Shown piece after piece: positions 41,208 through 52,875 of a stretch of DNA of 64,000 nt. The position numbers were made by a program, and so were the translations under genes. Each line of letters opens with the position of its first letter. Positions within the stretch are counted from its first letter, which is position 1. The DNA comes from Prorocentrum cordatum (Eukaryota > Sar > Dinophyceae > Prorocentrales > Prorocentraceae): assembly GCA_963575745.1 (NCBI GenBank), contig CAUYUJ010008069.1:282501-346500 (forward strand), in the 5' to 3' direction. The notes under the pieces were generated by a model. The model was given only the letters and a program-made list of their open reading frames with translations. It was not told the origin of the DNA and ran no database searches.

Positions 41208-41921
41208 TCTCTGATGTCCGCATGCCTGTCTGGCCCTCCTGCACATCTTGCTCTCAGCAACCGATTGGGCGAGAACACTTTCCTAACTCGGATGCTCATG
41301 GCGCCTGGCGAAATGAACAGCAGCGAGTCCTGGCCGCCCAGGTCCACGCCCGGCTGCAGCGAGTCCTCGCCCAGGTCAATGACCTGGCAGACCCCTCCCC
41401 CCCCCCGCCCTCCCCGGCCCAGCGAACTCGGCGATAGTGCACCCCCAGACCCGAGAGCTCTGCCTCGCTTCGATCGCTCCGTCGGAGTCGGACAACCAAT
41501 GGCTGACCCGTTACATCAGTTACCCCTCCTCCCGAAGACCAAATCTTTCTGCGCTTGCTCCAGAGGCAACAACGGCGGCGGCTGCGAGGTATCTCTGATG
41601 CGCTCCATCATCCTGCTGTCTGCGAAGTCTGCGGCTTCTCGCACAGCATCGAGCCTGGCCAAGGCTTTGGCATCGTTTTCGTGGTGGATGCTTCGAGCGG
41701 CAATGTTGGCACCAGCGCCTGGAGGCGTCGGCGGAATAGGAGTTGAACCGGGAGGAGTTGTCGGCGGGGGGCCCGGCGGCGTGCCCGGTTGCGGCGGCGC
41801 GCCAGGCAACGGCGGCGTGCCCGGCGGCTGGACCTGGATGAACTGGCTGACGCGCCCGCAACCTCCCCTTCCCCCGTGATGATGATGACGATGGTGGTCA
41901 TGATGATGATGATGATGATGC

Positions 41922-41953
<32 letters not shown>

Positions 41954-42755
41954 TTGGTGCCGCTGCTGATGATGCTGCTGAGCTGCTGGTGGTGATGATG
42001 ACGACGATGGGGACCGTGATGATGGTGCTGATAATGGTGGTAGTGACGCTTGTAGTGGTGATGCTGATGACGACGACGACGACGACGACGACGACGGTAA
42101 CGACCACGACGACGACGATGCTGCTGATGATGATAATGATGATGATGATAATTATGATGATAATGATGATGATGATGATGACGATGGCGATGTTAATCGC
42201 GATGACGACGACGAGGATGATGATGATGATGATGATGGTGCTGGTGGTGGCGGTGGCGGCGGGTGATGATGATGATGATGATGATGGTGTTCGTGATGAT
42301 GGTGAGGAGGAGGAGGAGGTTGATGCTGAGGAGGTGGATGATGATGAGCAGGAGGTGGAGGAGGGGGTAGGGATGCAATTCGGATTAGACCGCGCGGGGG
42401 GAGGAGGAGGGGGAGAGACCCGCTGAGTTCACGCATGCACTGGCCCCGCCACCGACGTTGTTACAACATGTCTGATGCAGGACCCGAAAACACCCAGAGC
42501 CCGAAAGGTCTGCTAAATACGCGAGAGCTGCTCCCCCAGTGACGCTCGCCACTCCCCTCCCCAACCAGGGCAAGACATCGCCATCTTGCACGAGCCGCAG
42601 ACAACCCACCAAGCGTCCATCGGCTCGAGGCGATCTGATTGTGGCCCCGGCCGCGGCGGCATAACTACTGCCCCTGCCCCTGGAACTGGCGCCGCAGCCT
42701 GAGCCTGAGCTTGCCTCTCCAACAGTTCCAACGATATTCGACTTGCTGATGACAT
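40873..42755 (-). CDS. Small four-exon protein of unknown function
   Basis: Exons (minus strand): 42755-42566 (MSSASRISLELLERQ...WWVVCGSCKMAMSC), about 41853-41524 (Pro-rich, then ARLDAVREAADFADSRMMER), 41383 to about 41232 (VIDLGEDSLQPGVDLGGQ, FISPGAMSIRVRKVF) and 40974-40873 (GKCMMCSGFPNSLALV...ARFDLVV, TAA). CAG acceptors precede exons 3 and 4; GT donors follow exons 1 and 2. The exon 3 donor is uncertain, and an alternative frame in exon 4 (YDVLWVPQLTCLGQSLVG) is also open. Two CxxC-type pairs (CGSC, CMMC) in the first and last exons might bind zinc. The intron before exon 4 holds a long (CT)n tract. Function not recognised. Confidence 0.5.
41091..41214. repeat. (CT)n microsatellite in an intron
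   Basis: About 120 bp of nearly pure CT broken once by CCCCGT. It lies in the last intron of the small four-exon gene. Confidence 0.9.
41877..42400. repeat. (GAT)n/(GAC)n microsatellite in first intron of the small four-exon gene
   Basis: ATG/GAT units dominate from 41877, with a GAC-rich island at 42066-42120 and GAG/GGT units at 42240-42400. Frames here (poly-Met, poly-His) are artefacts. Confidence 0.85.
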
Positions 42756-42771
42756 TTCCGTATCTCTGTCT

Positions 42772-43156
<385 letters not shown>

Positions 43157-43489
43157 CCCTTATCTCTCCCCCTCGTGCCCTCCTGGCGGGCCACCCTGTT
43201 CTCGCGGGGTCGAAAGGCATCCGGCGGCGCCCAGAGAATGCCCGCTGGACCCCCAAAGGAGGAGCAGGAGGAGGAACAGCAGCACCAGCAACAGCGGGGG
43301 AACGGGGGGGCAGAAGCAGGGAGAGGAGTGCAGGAATTTCCAGAGAGCAGCTAGGGATCGCAGAGCGTAAGTGTCCTGTCCGACATCCCTGGGGTCGTTG
43401 AGCTGTTGTCGAGATTATTCGAGGTCCGACTGGTTGTCGAACTCTTCTTTTCGGGCTCATCAGGGGGAATGGCGTCTTTCGGGTCTTAG

Positions 43490-44600
43490 TCGAAGCCCCG
43501 GCGGCCTCCGGCGGCCTCGTTCGGCGTCCCGACGGCCTCCGGCGGGCTAACAGAGGTACCAGCAGCCTCCGGCGGCCTCATGCGGGGTCCTGGCTGCTTC
43601 CAGCGGCCTCATTTGGGATCCTGGCGGGCTCCGGCGGCCTCCAGCAGCTTCTTTTGGGGTCCTGACGGCCTCCGGCGGCTGCATTTGGGGCCCTGGCGGC
43701 CTCGCTTGGGGTCCTGACGGCCTCTGGCGGCCTCAGTTGGGATCCTGGCGGGCTCTGGCGGTCTCCATCGGCTTCTTTCGGGGTCCTGACGGCCTCTGGC
43801 GGCTGCATTTGGGGCCCTGGCTGCCTCATTTGGGGCCCTGACGGCCTCCGGCAGCTCTCGAGCGGCCTCTGGCGGCTTCCGGGTGGCTTCTGGACCCAAC
43901 CTTGGGGTCCTGTGCGGCTTCTGGCGGCCCAGGCCGCCCCCCGACCTCAATCCGAGGTCCGCCCCCCCCACTCGGGCACCACTCGGGCACCAGGAGCCCC
44001 ACTTGGGCACCGCTCGGGCACAGCGCAGCCACCACTCGGGCACCACTCGGGCACCAGAAGCCCCACTCGGGCACCACTCGGGCACCCCTGACCTCCGAGA
44101 TGCCAGCTGCAGGTCTGGATCCCGCCTGGGACCTCAGTTTGGCCTCCAGGAGCCGTCTGGAGGCCACCAGAAGCCGTTTGGGCGCCGCCGGAGGCCACCA
44201 GGACCTCGAATGAAGCCGCTGGAAGCCAAACGGACCCCACGGGATGCCGACTGAAGCCGCATTCGAGCCGTTTGAGGCCGCTAGAGGCCGCCAGGAGCTC
44301 GAGTGAAGCCGCGGGAGGCTTCCGGGACTTCGAATGAGGCCGTCGGAGGCCGTCAGGCACTCGAACGAAGGTTGCTCGAAGCCAAGTAGAGGCCACTCGG
44401 GGCAATTGGGTGCCGACAGGAGCTAATTTGGAGCAGACTGAGGCCGATTGAGGCCAGATCGTTGCGATTGGAAGCTGATTGGGGCCAAATTGAGGCCGGT
44501 CGAGCCCGACGGAGATTGAATGGGCGGCGTTGGATGCCGATGGAAGCCGCCAGGACCTCGAGCGAGGCGGAGTCGAATCATTCGACGGCGACTGCACCCC
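43490..44600. repeat. Large inverted minisatellite with a 12-bp repeat core
   Basis: The left arm (about 43490-43920) is a degenerate tandem of units such as GGTCCTGACGGCCTCCGGCG and TGCATTTGGGG. The right arm (about 44150-44600) carries the reverse complement: 44187-44246 aligns to the inverse of about 43575-43640 with roughly three bases in four identical by eye (CCGCCGGAG, CCAGGA, AATGA, GCCGCTGGAAG). Between them, 43965-44092 repeats CACTCGGGCACC and CCACTTGGGCACC. No gene lies here. Confidence 0.65.
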
Positions 44601-44893
44601 CAGAAATGCAATTCGCGCCCGAGGCACCCTCCTCCTCCCTCCTCCTTCTTCCCTCCTCCTTCCTCCCTCCTCCTTCCTCCCTCCTCCTTCTCCTCCTCCC
44701 TCCCCCTCCTCCCCCCTCCTCCTCCTCCCCTCCTCGTCCTCCTCCTCCCTCGTCCCTCCCCCCTTATTTCCCCTCGCCCCCCATCCAACCCCCCTCTTCC
44801 TCTGCCTCCCTCCTCCCTCCTCCCCCCCCCCCTCGCCCCGCATCATTGAATGCCCTTTCTCCGCTTACTCGGAGGCATTCGGGCCGCTGCTGC
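44601..44893. repeat. (CTC)n-rich 3' flank of gene E
   Basis: C/T-rich tract at 44625-44835, then about 50 bp of unique sequence before the gene E stop codon. The poly-Pro/Ser frames are not genes. Confidence 0.6.
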
Positions 44894-44992
44894 CTAGTCC
44901 GATGAGCTCGACGACGAGCTCGAACTCGAGGACCCGCCCCCGCCGCTGGAGCCCTCGTCCTCGGACTCCTCGCCAGAGGCGATGGCTGGGCC
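44894..44992 (-). CDS. Gene E, terminal exon (acidic Ser tail)
   Basis: Acceptor: a long pyrimidine tract on the minus strand ending GCGCAG, then GGCCCAGCC. The frame reads GPAIASGEESEDEGSSGGGG followed by a poly-Ser run and Asp, then TAG at 44894-44896. This is a clean final exon and sets the 3' end of the gene. Linkage to the preceding exon is inferred from strand, order and splice phase possibilities. Confidence 0.5.
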   Translation of the reverse strand, partial: GPAIASGEESEDEGSSGGGGSSSSSSSSSSSD

Positions 44993-45003
44993 CTGCGCGG
45001 CGC

Positions 45004-45024
45004 GCGAACGAGAGAGGTAGAAAG

Positions 45025-45092
<68 letters not shown>

Positions 45093-45266
45093 CACAGATG
45101 TCAGGTGAGCGAGAACTGCATACAGGGGGCGAGCGAGATAACGATATAACGAAAGCGAGAGAGAGAGAGAGAGACAGACAGAGAGAGGCATAGTGCGCGT
45201 GCGAGAAGGTCGAAGAAAGGGGGGAGAGGGGAGAGGAGAGGGACAGACAGAGAGAGGGAGAGCGAG

Positions 45267-45305
<39 letters not shown>

Positions 45306-45369
45306 TAGAGAGAGGAGAGAGAGAGAGAGAGAGAGATGGCAAGAGAGAGAGAGAGAGAGGAGAGAGAGG

Positions 45370-45405
<36 letters not shown>

Positions 45406-45420
45406 AAAAAAAAAAAACAA
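45004..45420. repeat. (GA)n tracts and an A run, last intron of gene E
   Basis: (GA)n at 45026-45089 and 45155-45185, an interrupted GA series at 45240-45400, ending in 17 A residues (45401-45417). On the transcribed strand this is a long pyrimidine stretch upstream of the final acceptor. Confidence 0.85.
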
Positions 45421-45626
45421 CTTAGAGAGAAAGAGGGAGAGCGTGCGTGGCAGAGAGCACAAAGTTTGGACGCAGTTACGTGGAAGGAGCGAGAAAGATG
45501 ACCTCAGAGCCAGGCCCTGGGAAAGGGAAGGAGTTTAGAGGGAAAAGGGGGAGAGAATGGGAGCAGCGAGCGCAAACACGAAGACAGACAGACACAGGCT
45601 GCCGACCGCCGATCGCCGTCGCTGCT

Positions 45627-45628
<2 letters not shown>

Positions 45629-45661
<33 letters not shown>

Positions 45662-45680
45662 TGCGACGGCGACGACGACG
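45629..45680. repeat. (GAC)n microsatellite
   Basis: ACGACG units over about 50 bp within the last intron of gene E. Confidence 0.85.
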
Positions 45681-45989
45681 TGCCCGGCTATCTCTTAGCC
45701 GCTCCAGATACCATCTGTCACCGCGTGATGCTCCTGATCCCCCTGCCTCCCAGCTAGGAGCGGTGCTCCGTCCTCCTAGGACTCCTAGCTAAGATCGGAT
45801 GTATCCGACGCTAATGCTAAGAGTGGTGCTCCTGATCCTCTCTCCCTTCTCTCCATCTCACCCTCTCCCTCTCTCTCTGGCTCTATCCCTCCGCCTCCTT
45901 CCCCCATCCCACCTCCCTCCCACCACTCCCCGGCTCCCCCACTCCTTCCGCCTGTCGCCCCTTGCCCATCCTCCGCGACCTTGCCCGAC

Positions 45990-46545
45990 CTTCCGCCTCA
46001 TCCTCATGAGGGCGAGCTCGTGCGATGCCCCCCCCCCCTCTCGCAGAAACCAACGCACGACGGCCTCGTGGCCTGAGAGCCCGCGGGGCAGGAGCCACGA
46101 ATGAGGGGTCAGGGGGTAGGCGAGACGGAGAGAAAAGATAAGGCGACAGGCCTCGATGCCTTCGATCGCGTCCAGCTCGACGTCAGTTGGAGCGACGCCT
46201 GCAAACGGAAGAACGTCAATCCGCATCGCCTTGACTGCAGCCTTCGGAGGTAGTTCCGCCACGGACGGCACCCACCGCAGGTGGGTGCGCTGACGCGAGA
46301 ACTCCTGAGCTCTGCACGCCCAGTAGCACACCCGAGTCAGAGCATTTCTGGCGTGCTTCTTCTTCGGACCCATGATTGGCATTTGCTTCTTGCAATCCGT
46401 GGCGTCATTCTTTCGATGGAAGGGGCACGTAATCTGATAAGACCCGTATGCCCCGATCTCGGGCCGAGGCGTTATGCGGAACACTCCCCACCTATTGGTT
46501 GTCCGATACCCAAGGGGCGCCTCGGCGAGGCGGGCCGGCCATGAG
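45990..46545 (-). CDS. Gene E, exon with CPFH...CKK zinc-like motif
   Basis: The frame reads YRTTNRWGVFRITPRPE, then ITCPFHRKNDATDCKKQMP (a C-x2-H-x7-C pattern), then LTRVCYWACRAQEFSRQRTH and VLPFAGVAPTDVELDAIEG. I recall the W.V.R.TP...CP.HRKN...CKK pattern from dinoflagellate multicopy proteins. The donor is likely AAG then GTCGGG at 45989. The acceptor is near 46545, about 50 bp below a GGGCCC-rich palindromic block. Confidence 0.5.
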
Positions 46546-47644
46546 GCTTGGAGGCATGGTGGCAGGGTCAAGAGAGCCCCGAGCCCCCCCGCGGAACCCT
46601 TGGGCCCCCAAGGCGCCCCGAACGCGGAGTCCTGGGCCCGATTCACTCGCCTCCTCCTCCTCATCATTCTGCAATTCCCCCCTCGTCCCTCATCACCACC
46701 GCCGCCGCGGTGGTCATCGTCATACTCAGCAGCAGCATCGCCAATGTCATCATTCGTCGCACGTCGTCGTCATCACTCTTAATCGTCGCTGTAGACATGG
46801 TCATATGCACCGCCGTCGTCTTGGACATCATTGTGATCGCCGCCACGCTGGCGCATCATCGATGGATCACTGCTGCCTCATGCGCCCCCAGCCTCAAAGC
46901 CCCCTGCCCTGCCCACGCGAGGATAGCCCCCGGAGATTTCGGTCAACTGGGCCTGCCACGCTTGAGCTTGACCCCCGGGCCGGCCCCTCCCGCTGCGGCG
47001 CCACCCCCGCCGCCGCCAGGAGGGCCGCCGCCGTGCGCGGCGGCGGCAGCTGGAGCAGCCGGGCCACCTGCCCGTCGCCCGCCACTGGCCCGCCCTCGCA
47101 GCTGGCAGCCAACGGCGCGAGAACGCCCGAGGCGGGGCGGGGCGACGGTCGTTTCGTTCACGGGGCGAAAGGCGCTTCGTTCACATGGGCCCCGAAGAGG
47201 GGCCCGAAAGGAGCTCGCCTTGGCCACGGGGCGGCCCCAAGTACGGTGGCCAGGAAAGCCAGGATTAGCGTGGATAACGCGCAACCCGCACAAATCTCCA
47301 CAACGTTTCAGGAGGCTGGATATCGAGGGCGGCGTGGGGGAGACAATGCGCCATCTGCCCGCCCAGCATGCCTCGCCCTCTCGACCTCCTCGCACCTCCT
47401 GACTCCTGACTCTCCCCTCCCCCGCCAGGGCCGCCGTCGCCGCCGGGCGGCGCGGGCGCTGGCGCGGGCGGCGGCGCCGGAGCAGCAGCCCCCGGCGGCT
47501 CGGGGGGGCCGCCGCCGCCGCCAGGGGGGTCCTCCCATGGCCCTCCCCAACATTAAGGACAGACGAAGTCAGAGAGAGAAAGAGGGAGAGGAGGGACGAG
47601 CACGCACATGCCGCACCCCCCCCCCCCCGACGGGGCCCCCCTGA

Positions 47645-48370
47645 TCTCCATGAGGCCGCTCAGGCTGGAGTCGGAAGACGCGCCGCCGCCGCCGCGGCCG
47701 TCGTCGGACGATAACTCGCCGAGGCCCCCAGGGATGTCTGGGATGTCAGGGCCGAAGAGCTCATCTTCAATTGCCTCCATTTCTTGATCTGAGGAAAGGG
47801 CATCACCGTCGCCTATGGCCGCCGCTGCCTTGGCCTTGGCCTTGCCTTTCGGTTTCCCCTTAGCCCCAGCTTTCCCCGCTGCTTTTGCTCTTGGGCCTGC
47901 CACGTCGACATCGAGCTCAGCAGCGCCATCCTCAAGCGCGCGCGCCAGACTTTGCACGACGCTGAAATCATGTTTCAAGATATTGCCGTATACCTGCAGA
48001 GATTGCCCATGCGGGATGATTTGGAGCCCCGCCTCGAACAAAGTGTCGGCCTGCATCAGGCACAGAAAGTACCCCCTCGGGATGTTCGTCAGAGAAGTTC
48101 TCATGATCTTCGCATCACCGTTGCTGTAGCCATCAAGGATTTGTCTTTGCTCTTTTCGGCGTTTCGACGGGGGGGTGTATAGTTCCCATACCCATCCTTC
48201 AGCAAGCAATTCAATCATGAGAGAGAAGTCAGTCCGATTCTCAAGAGGATCGCGCTCTCCCAAGGCAGCGACAAGAGTGGAATCTTTGACCCCCCAGCAA
48301 GCATGAGAGAGAACCTGGCGCAGTCCACCAGCAGTGAGCTGCAGGGCGTTGCCAGAGCCGCCGGCCTCCC
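47645..48370 (-). CDS. Gene E, exon with basic/acidic C-terminal half
   Basis: The frame reads LTAGGLRQVLSHACWGVKDS, FSLMIELLAEGWVWELY, IPRGYFLCLMQADTLFEAG and DFSVVQSLARALEDG, then a Lys/Ala/Gly run (GKPKGKAKAKAAAA, a possible nuclear localisation region) and an acidic run (MEAIEDELFGPDIPD). The 3' boundary lies in a G run and no GT donor is obvious there, so a non-canonical donor is possible, as is common in dinoflagellates. Confidence 0.5.
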
Positions 48371-48837
48371 CTGCCCCCTGCTCATGCCCCCTGCCCCCCT
48401 GCCCGCCAGGAGACCCTCGCCCCTCGCTCGGGCCGCTCGGGGCGCTGCCCCTGCGATGGCGCGCGAGGACCCTCATGGGACATCCCATCTCCTATCACGC
48501 TTACCCCTTCTGGCTCCCACCTCACTGACCCGCCCGCTGACTCTGCCCCCTGCCCTGCCCTCCCCGCCCGGACCTCTCCCCTTCTTCCTGACCCATCACT
48601 GCCCTGCCTTGCCTCGCCTTTTGCCCTAGCCGCATCCTCATCCCCTCGCCCTCCCCTCGCCTCGACCTCAGTCTCCTCTCTCCTCTCCCTTTACCCACTT
48701 GACTTAGTCCGCGCTCTGCCCCAGCAGCGGCTCCGACGCCGTGTCGCAACCCGTCAGACAACTCAACCCTGACCCCACTGGCATGAAAAACTGCTCGACC
48801 GCCCCTGTCCCCTGTCCACACCGATCGGGCTCTACCC

Positions 48838-50676
48838 CTGCCCGGGCGCCTGGGCGGCGGCATCTTCGATAAAACCGTTGCGCCGCAGCCAGTCGAGGGC
48901 GTCCAACTGATTCCCCGACCACTCTGGCAAGCCCGTGCACTTCCCGCCAGAGTAAGCATTCCTTTCGACAAGCAGCGTGCATACATCCCTGATGTCAGCA
49001 TCAATGACACCATTCCCAGGAACACAATAGCAAACGGACGTGCCGCGATCCCATATCCGGAGGTCGTCAACCAGTGCATCGAAGGGGCCCAAAGTGGATA
49101 CACCGTCGAGCACCAAAAGAGGATCCAGGGCAGTACCCTCGAAATCTGGCGTCGACCGAACATAGACATCGTCATTCATCTTAGTGGCCTTCATTCTGCA
49201 GAGTAAGATGTGTCGCGGGCCCAGCCGGGACCCACTGCCGATAGGAGCCCTGACTTTTTTCTTCGACCCAGAAGCAGACGACGTCTGGACGACCGAGAAA
49301 TAGGCGTAGCTGTCCGCATCGTCATCCACGAGGGCGGGCGGGGCATCGTCGTCGCCAGCGGACTCTCGTTTACACTTGGCTCGTTTTGCCGCGGGCTCCT
49401 GCACGAAAGCTCCCAAGGGCACCAAACCAGCACTTGCCAGAGTTGATTTCTTCACAGAGAACACGGCACCACTGACAGCATATTTCAGCCAGTGGCTCTG
49501 GAGCAACGTCGTCAGAACTACTTCCCTATCTTCGAGGACTGGCCTGACAGAGGCAAGCAGCCTCTTGGCATCGTCCGCTTCCTTTTTCTTTCTCTTGTTG
49601 TTCTCCTTCGCTTGGTCTTTCAAAGCAGCGTACATGGCACGAGTGTCGCAGCGGTACATTACATCTGTAGAAAGTCTTCTGTAGACGTGGGCCAATCTTA
49701 CTGGGTACCGCCGGACGAGGCCTTTGCGGCCTTTGGCCTGGGACTTGTGGCGCCTCAGAAACTCCGCTAACTCTGGGTGGGTATCGAATTGCAATATCCC
49801 TGGGACAGCAGTGGGCCCGCGGCACATTTCAAAATGCTCCAGGAATGAGTCGACCCAGGGCTCCCCCAAACGATAATAACCATCTGTGAACAAGGCCATG
49901 CGGTTCGACAGAGAAACACGGATCGGGCCGAAGGGGATATGGCAAGATCGACTCGTCACAGACGCGTGCTTTCCTTCGATGGAGGTCTCGTTGACGGGTA
50001 TGAGTTTCCATCTGGCGAGCTCCAACAAGAAAGTATTCGAACACTCCCTCCGAGTCCGGGTCCCAGCTGCGAGTGCTCTGAGATCCTCTACGAAGCTAGA
50101 TCCCGGACCGAGCAATTTCAAAGTAATCCGATGGTGCACGCTGTCATCTTCGCCGGCGAGGTCATCAAATAGTCGCAACGCATCGCAAGCAATACGCACA
50201 GCCACTCCCTCACTCTGGTGCGCAACCCCAGCAAGCATCCAAGGAAGCTGCGTCCAGAACGACAGCTTCTCATACAGGATTCCGTTCATGGCTACTTGCG
50301 CCGCCCTGAATGCCTCCATGATTCTGGCCTGGGAAGTGGGCCCTGAAGAAGATGATCCATGACTAGATAGTACACCTGCTAGGTCTACCTCAAAATCCCC
50401 CCACAAAACCTCCATGACATCCCTTAGTTTTCCTGCTGCGAGCTCTGGGGCTCGGCACCCAGACAAGGGACAGGTCCTCCAACGACGCCCCGAGTGTCTC
50501 TGCGAGAAAATCTTCCACGTATGCTTGGAGATGTACCGTCGAATGTGCTCGTGACATGCGCACCCACTCGACCACGATGAAAGCTCCGATGTAACTCTCT
50601 CCACGCAAAACGCAATCTTGATATATCCATGAAAAACAGGATCCCCAAGAGCGCGGGTGATACCATCGGGGTCAAC
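48838..50676 (-). CDS. Gene E, long central exon with CACHEH and EGKHA motifs
   Basis: Acceptor CTCTCTCCAG then GTTGAC at 50676. The 613-codon open exon contains ELSSWSSGCACHEHIRRY, CPLSGCRAPELAAGKL (paired Cys/His), EKLSFWTQLPWMLAGVAHQ, FLLELARWKLIPVNETSIEG followed by KHA, then a Lys-rich helix and C-terminal strands (DDLRIWDRGTSVCYCVPG). The Cys/His insertion followed by an isolated Glu resembles the insertion domain and last catalytic Glu of hAT-type transposases; this is inference. The donor is probably at GGGCAGGG then GTAGAG near 48838. It is the best-preserved exon of the gene. Confidence 0.6.
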
Positions 50677-50961
50677 CTGGAGAGAGCCAGCTGCAGACGA
50701 CATCTCACTGATGACCCCCACCGCCATACTCCACCGCCGCACTCTTCGACTCTTCGATGACCCCCCCCATCTCACCCACTCCTCTGCGCTCTTCTATCAG
50801 AGGATCGCGGGAGTGCGGGAGCGTGGCAGACGGGAAAAGTGGTTTAGAGCAGGCGCGATGCACCCCTACTTGTCATATGCCTTTTCCGACCGAGGTCGTA
50901 CCTAGCATATGGGCAAGCAAACCATCACCATTGGGCGGGAGGGCGAGAAGCTGTGGTCTCG

Positions 50962-50988
50962 CTCTCTCTCTCTCTCTCTCCCTCTCTG

Positions 50989-51019
<31 letters not shown>

Positions 51020-51025
51020 TCTCTC
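50962..51025. repeat. (CT)n microsatellite in a gene E intron
   Basis: CT tract of about 60 bp in the intron between the exons ending at 51395 and starting at 50676. Confidence 0.85.
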
Positions 51026-51394
51026 ACACCGATCCCAGGAAAGTAAGAGGCGGCCAGGCAACTTGAGGAGCGCTCCATCTTCAATCATCTATCCTCCATC
51101 CTCCAATAGCTCATCACTTGATTACCGCCATCCTCCATCTCCTCCTCCATCCCCAATCCTCCATGTTCCCCCCTCCTCTATATTCCTGTCTTCCTCCCGC
51201 ATCACCTCCCCCGCCTCCCCCGAACCGCCGCTCCCGCGTCGCGGAGCGACCTGGGAGGGGCGGGCGAGGAGGCGAGAGGTAAGGGAAGGGATCAAGGGGA
51301 AGAGGAAGAAGGAGAACGGAGCAGAGGGAAGAGAGAATGATGGGGAGGACGAGGGGTGACGGGGATAGCCCTCCAGCGCACGTTGCAAGCCCAC

Positions 51395-52048
51395 CTCAGT
51401 TGCCCGCCGGCCTGCTTCAACTTTGAGTGACTATCCGCATCGTCGTCCCCCTCTCTCAACATGAACTTCTTAGCTGACCAATTCATCGCCAGCAGCGCCC
51501 GCACGGGCTCGAAAGCTTTCAGGAAACCAAGGACGCTCTTAAACCGTTCTTCGTACAGAGTCGCACCTTTAGGCCAGCCGTCCAACGCCGCCTTCCCCCT
51601 GGCATCCAGCTCTGTCCCAAGAAAACACGATTGATATAATCTACGCTTGTAATCTGGTATGCGCAAGAGGTGCTCGAACAGTTTCAATTGTTTGAAGAAG
51701 TCCTGCCATCCAGACATGTAATTATGGACGTCCTGTACTAAATTATTCACAATGTGTTCCATGCCCGCCACACTGGCGCAGTTCGGCAATAGATATGTTC
51801 TGCTGGGGCGAGCAGCCGGCACCGGTTCAGGGGGAGGAGGGGGGTCGGGCGGAGGGTACGGTATTGGCATGCCGTCTGGGTCGTCGCCGTCGTCCAAACA
51901 CTGCGGCCCGTCTGGGTCCTCGCCCTCTGACCCGTCCTCTATGGCAGGAGCGTCGCCGTCGTTGGCGGCGTTGCCTCCCGCTGGCAGCCCCTCGACATCT
52001 CCTTCAACATCCAGGAGGGGGGCGGCCAGCTCCGGGCCAGCGCCTCCC
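51395..52048 (-). CDS. Gene E, exon with LPNCASVAGMEHIVNNL block
   Basis: Acceptor GGGCAG then GGGAGG; donor CTGAG then GTGGGC. An acidic, Pro-rich start (AIEDGSEGEDPDGPQCLDD) is followed by YLLPNCASVAGMEHIVNNLV, YMSGWQDFFKQLKLFEHLL and a helical segment ending MNWSAKKFMLREGDDDADSH. The Gly-x-x-His-I-x-x-Asn stretch after the TTDMGTE exon is at the position where hAT transposases have their C..H..N segment after the second catalytic Asp. Exon joins keep the reading frame with the next exon. Confidence 0.55.
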
Positions 52049-52875
52049 CTGCCCGGCACCCTGCCCCCCTCCCCGCATTGCAATAGAGAAGGCCCCGATC
52101 CCAATCAGCTCTCTCGGGCCAGCGCCACTTCGGCCGCATATCCGCCGAATCTTTAGATCTCCGCAAGGGGCCCAGGGGCCCCCCAGTGCCAGTGCAAGCA
52201 CAATTCGGAAATCCAGGCGGCGCTGGAGCGGCCGAGGGCGAGACTCGATATATAGGGCACGCAGAACGACAGACAGAGGGGCTCAGAGGGGCTGGCGGCC
52301 AGGGGCGATGGGGCGGAGGTCGGGGGGGGGGGTGGGCGGCAAGGGAGAAGGGCGGGAAAAAGGCGGGAATGCACGAGCTGAGTGAGGATGGGAAAGCCTG
52401 GAAGCCTAGAGGGAACGGAGATCATGGAATGCCCTCCCTGTCCCCTTTTCCCCGTCTCCCTGCCCAGACTCCTGACGAGACTTTCCGAACTCTGCTACGA
52501 GGGGTCCTAGGGGCCAGAATCAGACTAGCGGCCCGTCGGACGCGCAGCATCTGCTATTATGGCCTCGCTGCCGGCGACGGCTGGGAGGCGGCTGGCAGGG
52601 ATACGAAAAGAGCAACGGCAATGTATCATGATCATAGCACTCGTCATCGTCATCATCATCGTCATCATCGCAATCGTCATCATCATAACCATGAACTGTC
52701 ATAGCCATACCCGCATTAACATCATTGCCGCCAGACGCCAGACGTCAGAGCCGCCTGACCAGCCTGACCAGCGCGAGCCCCGCGGCCCGAGCAAGAGCCG
52801 AGCTGAGGAGGCGCAACGTCCGTCCTCGCGGCCGCTCTCGCGGGGGCGCATGGAGTCAGGGGGCCCGAGCCGCTC

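Noticed and set aside
43965-44092. CRISPR-like array
   Set aside because: The 12-bp units are directly adjacent and degenerate with no regular unique spacers; no cas genes; the context is eukaryotic.
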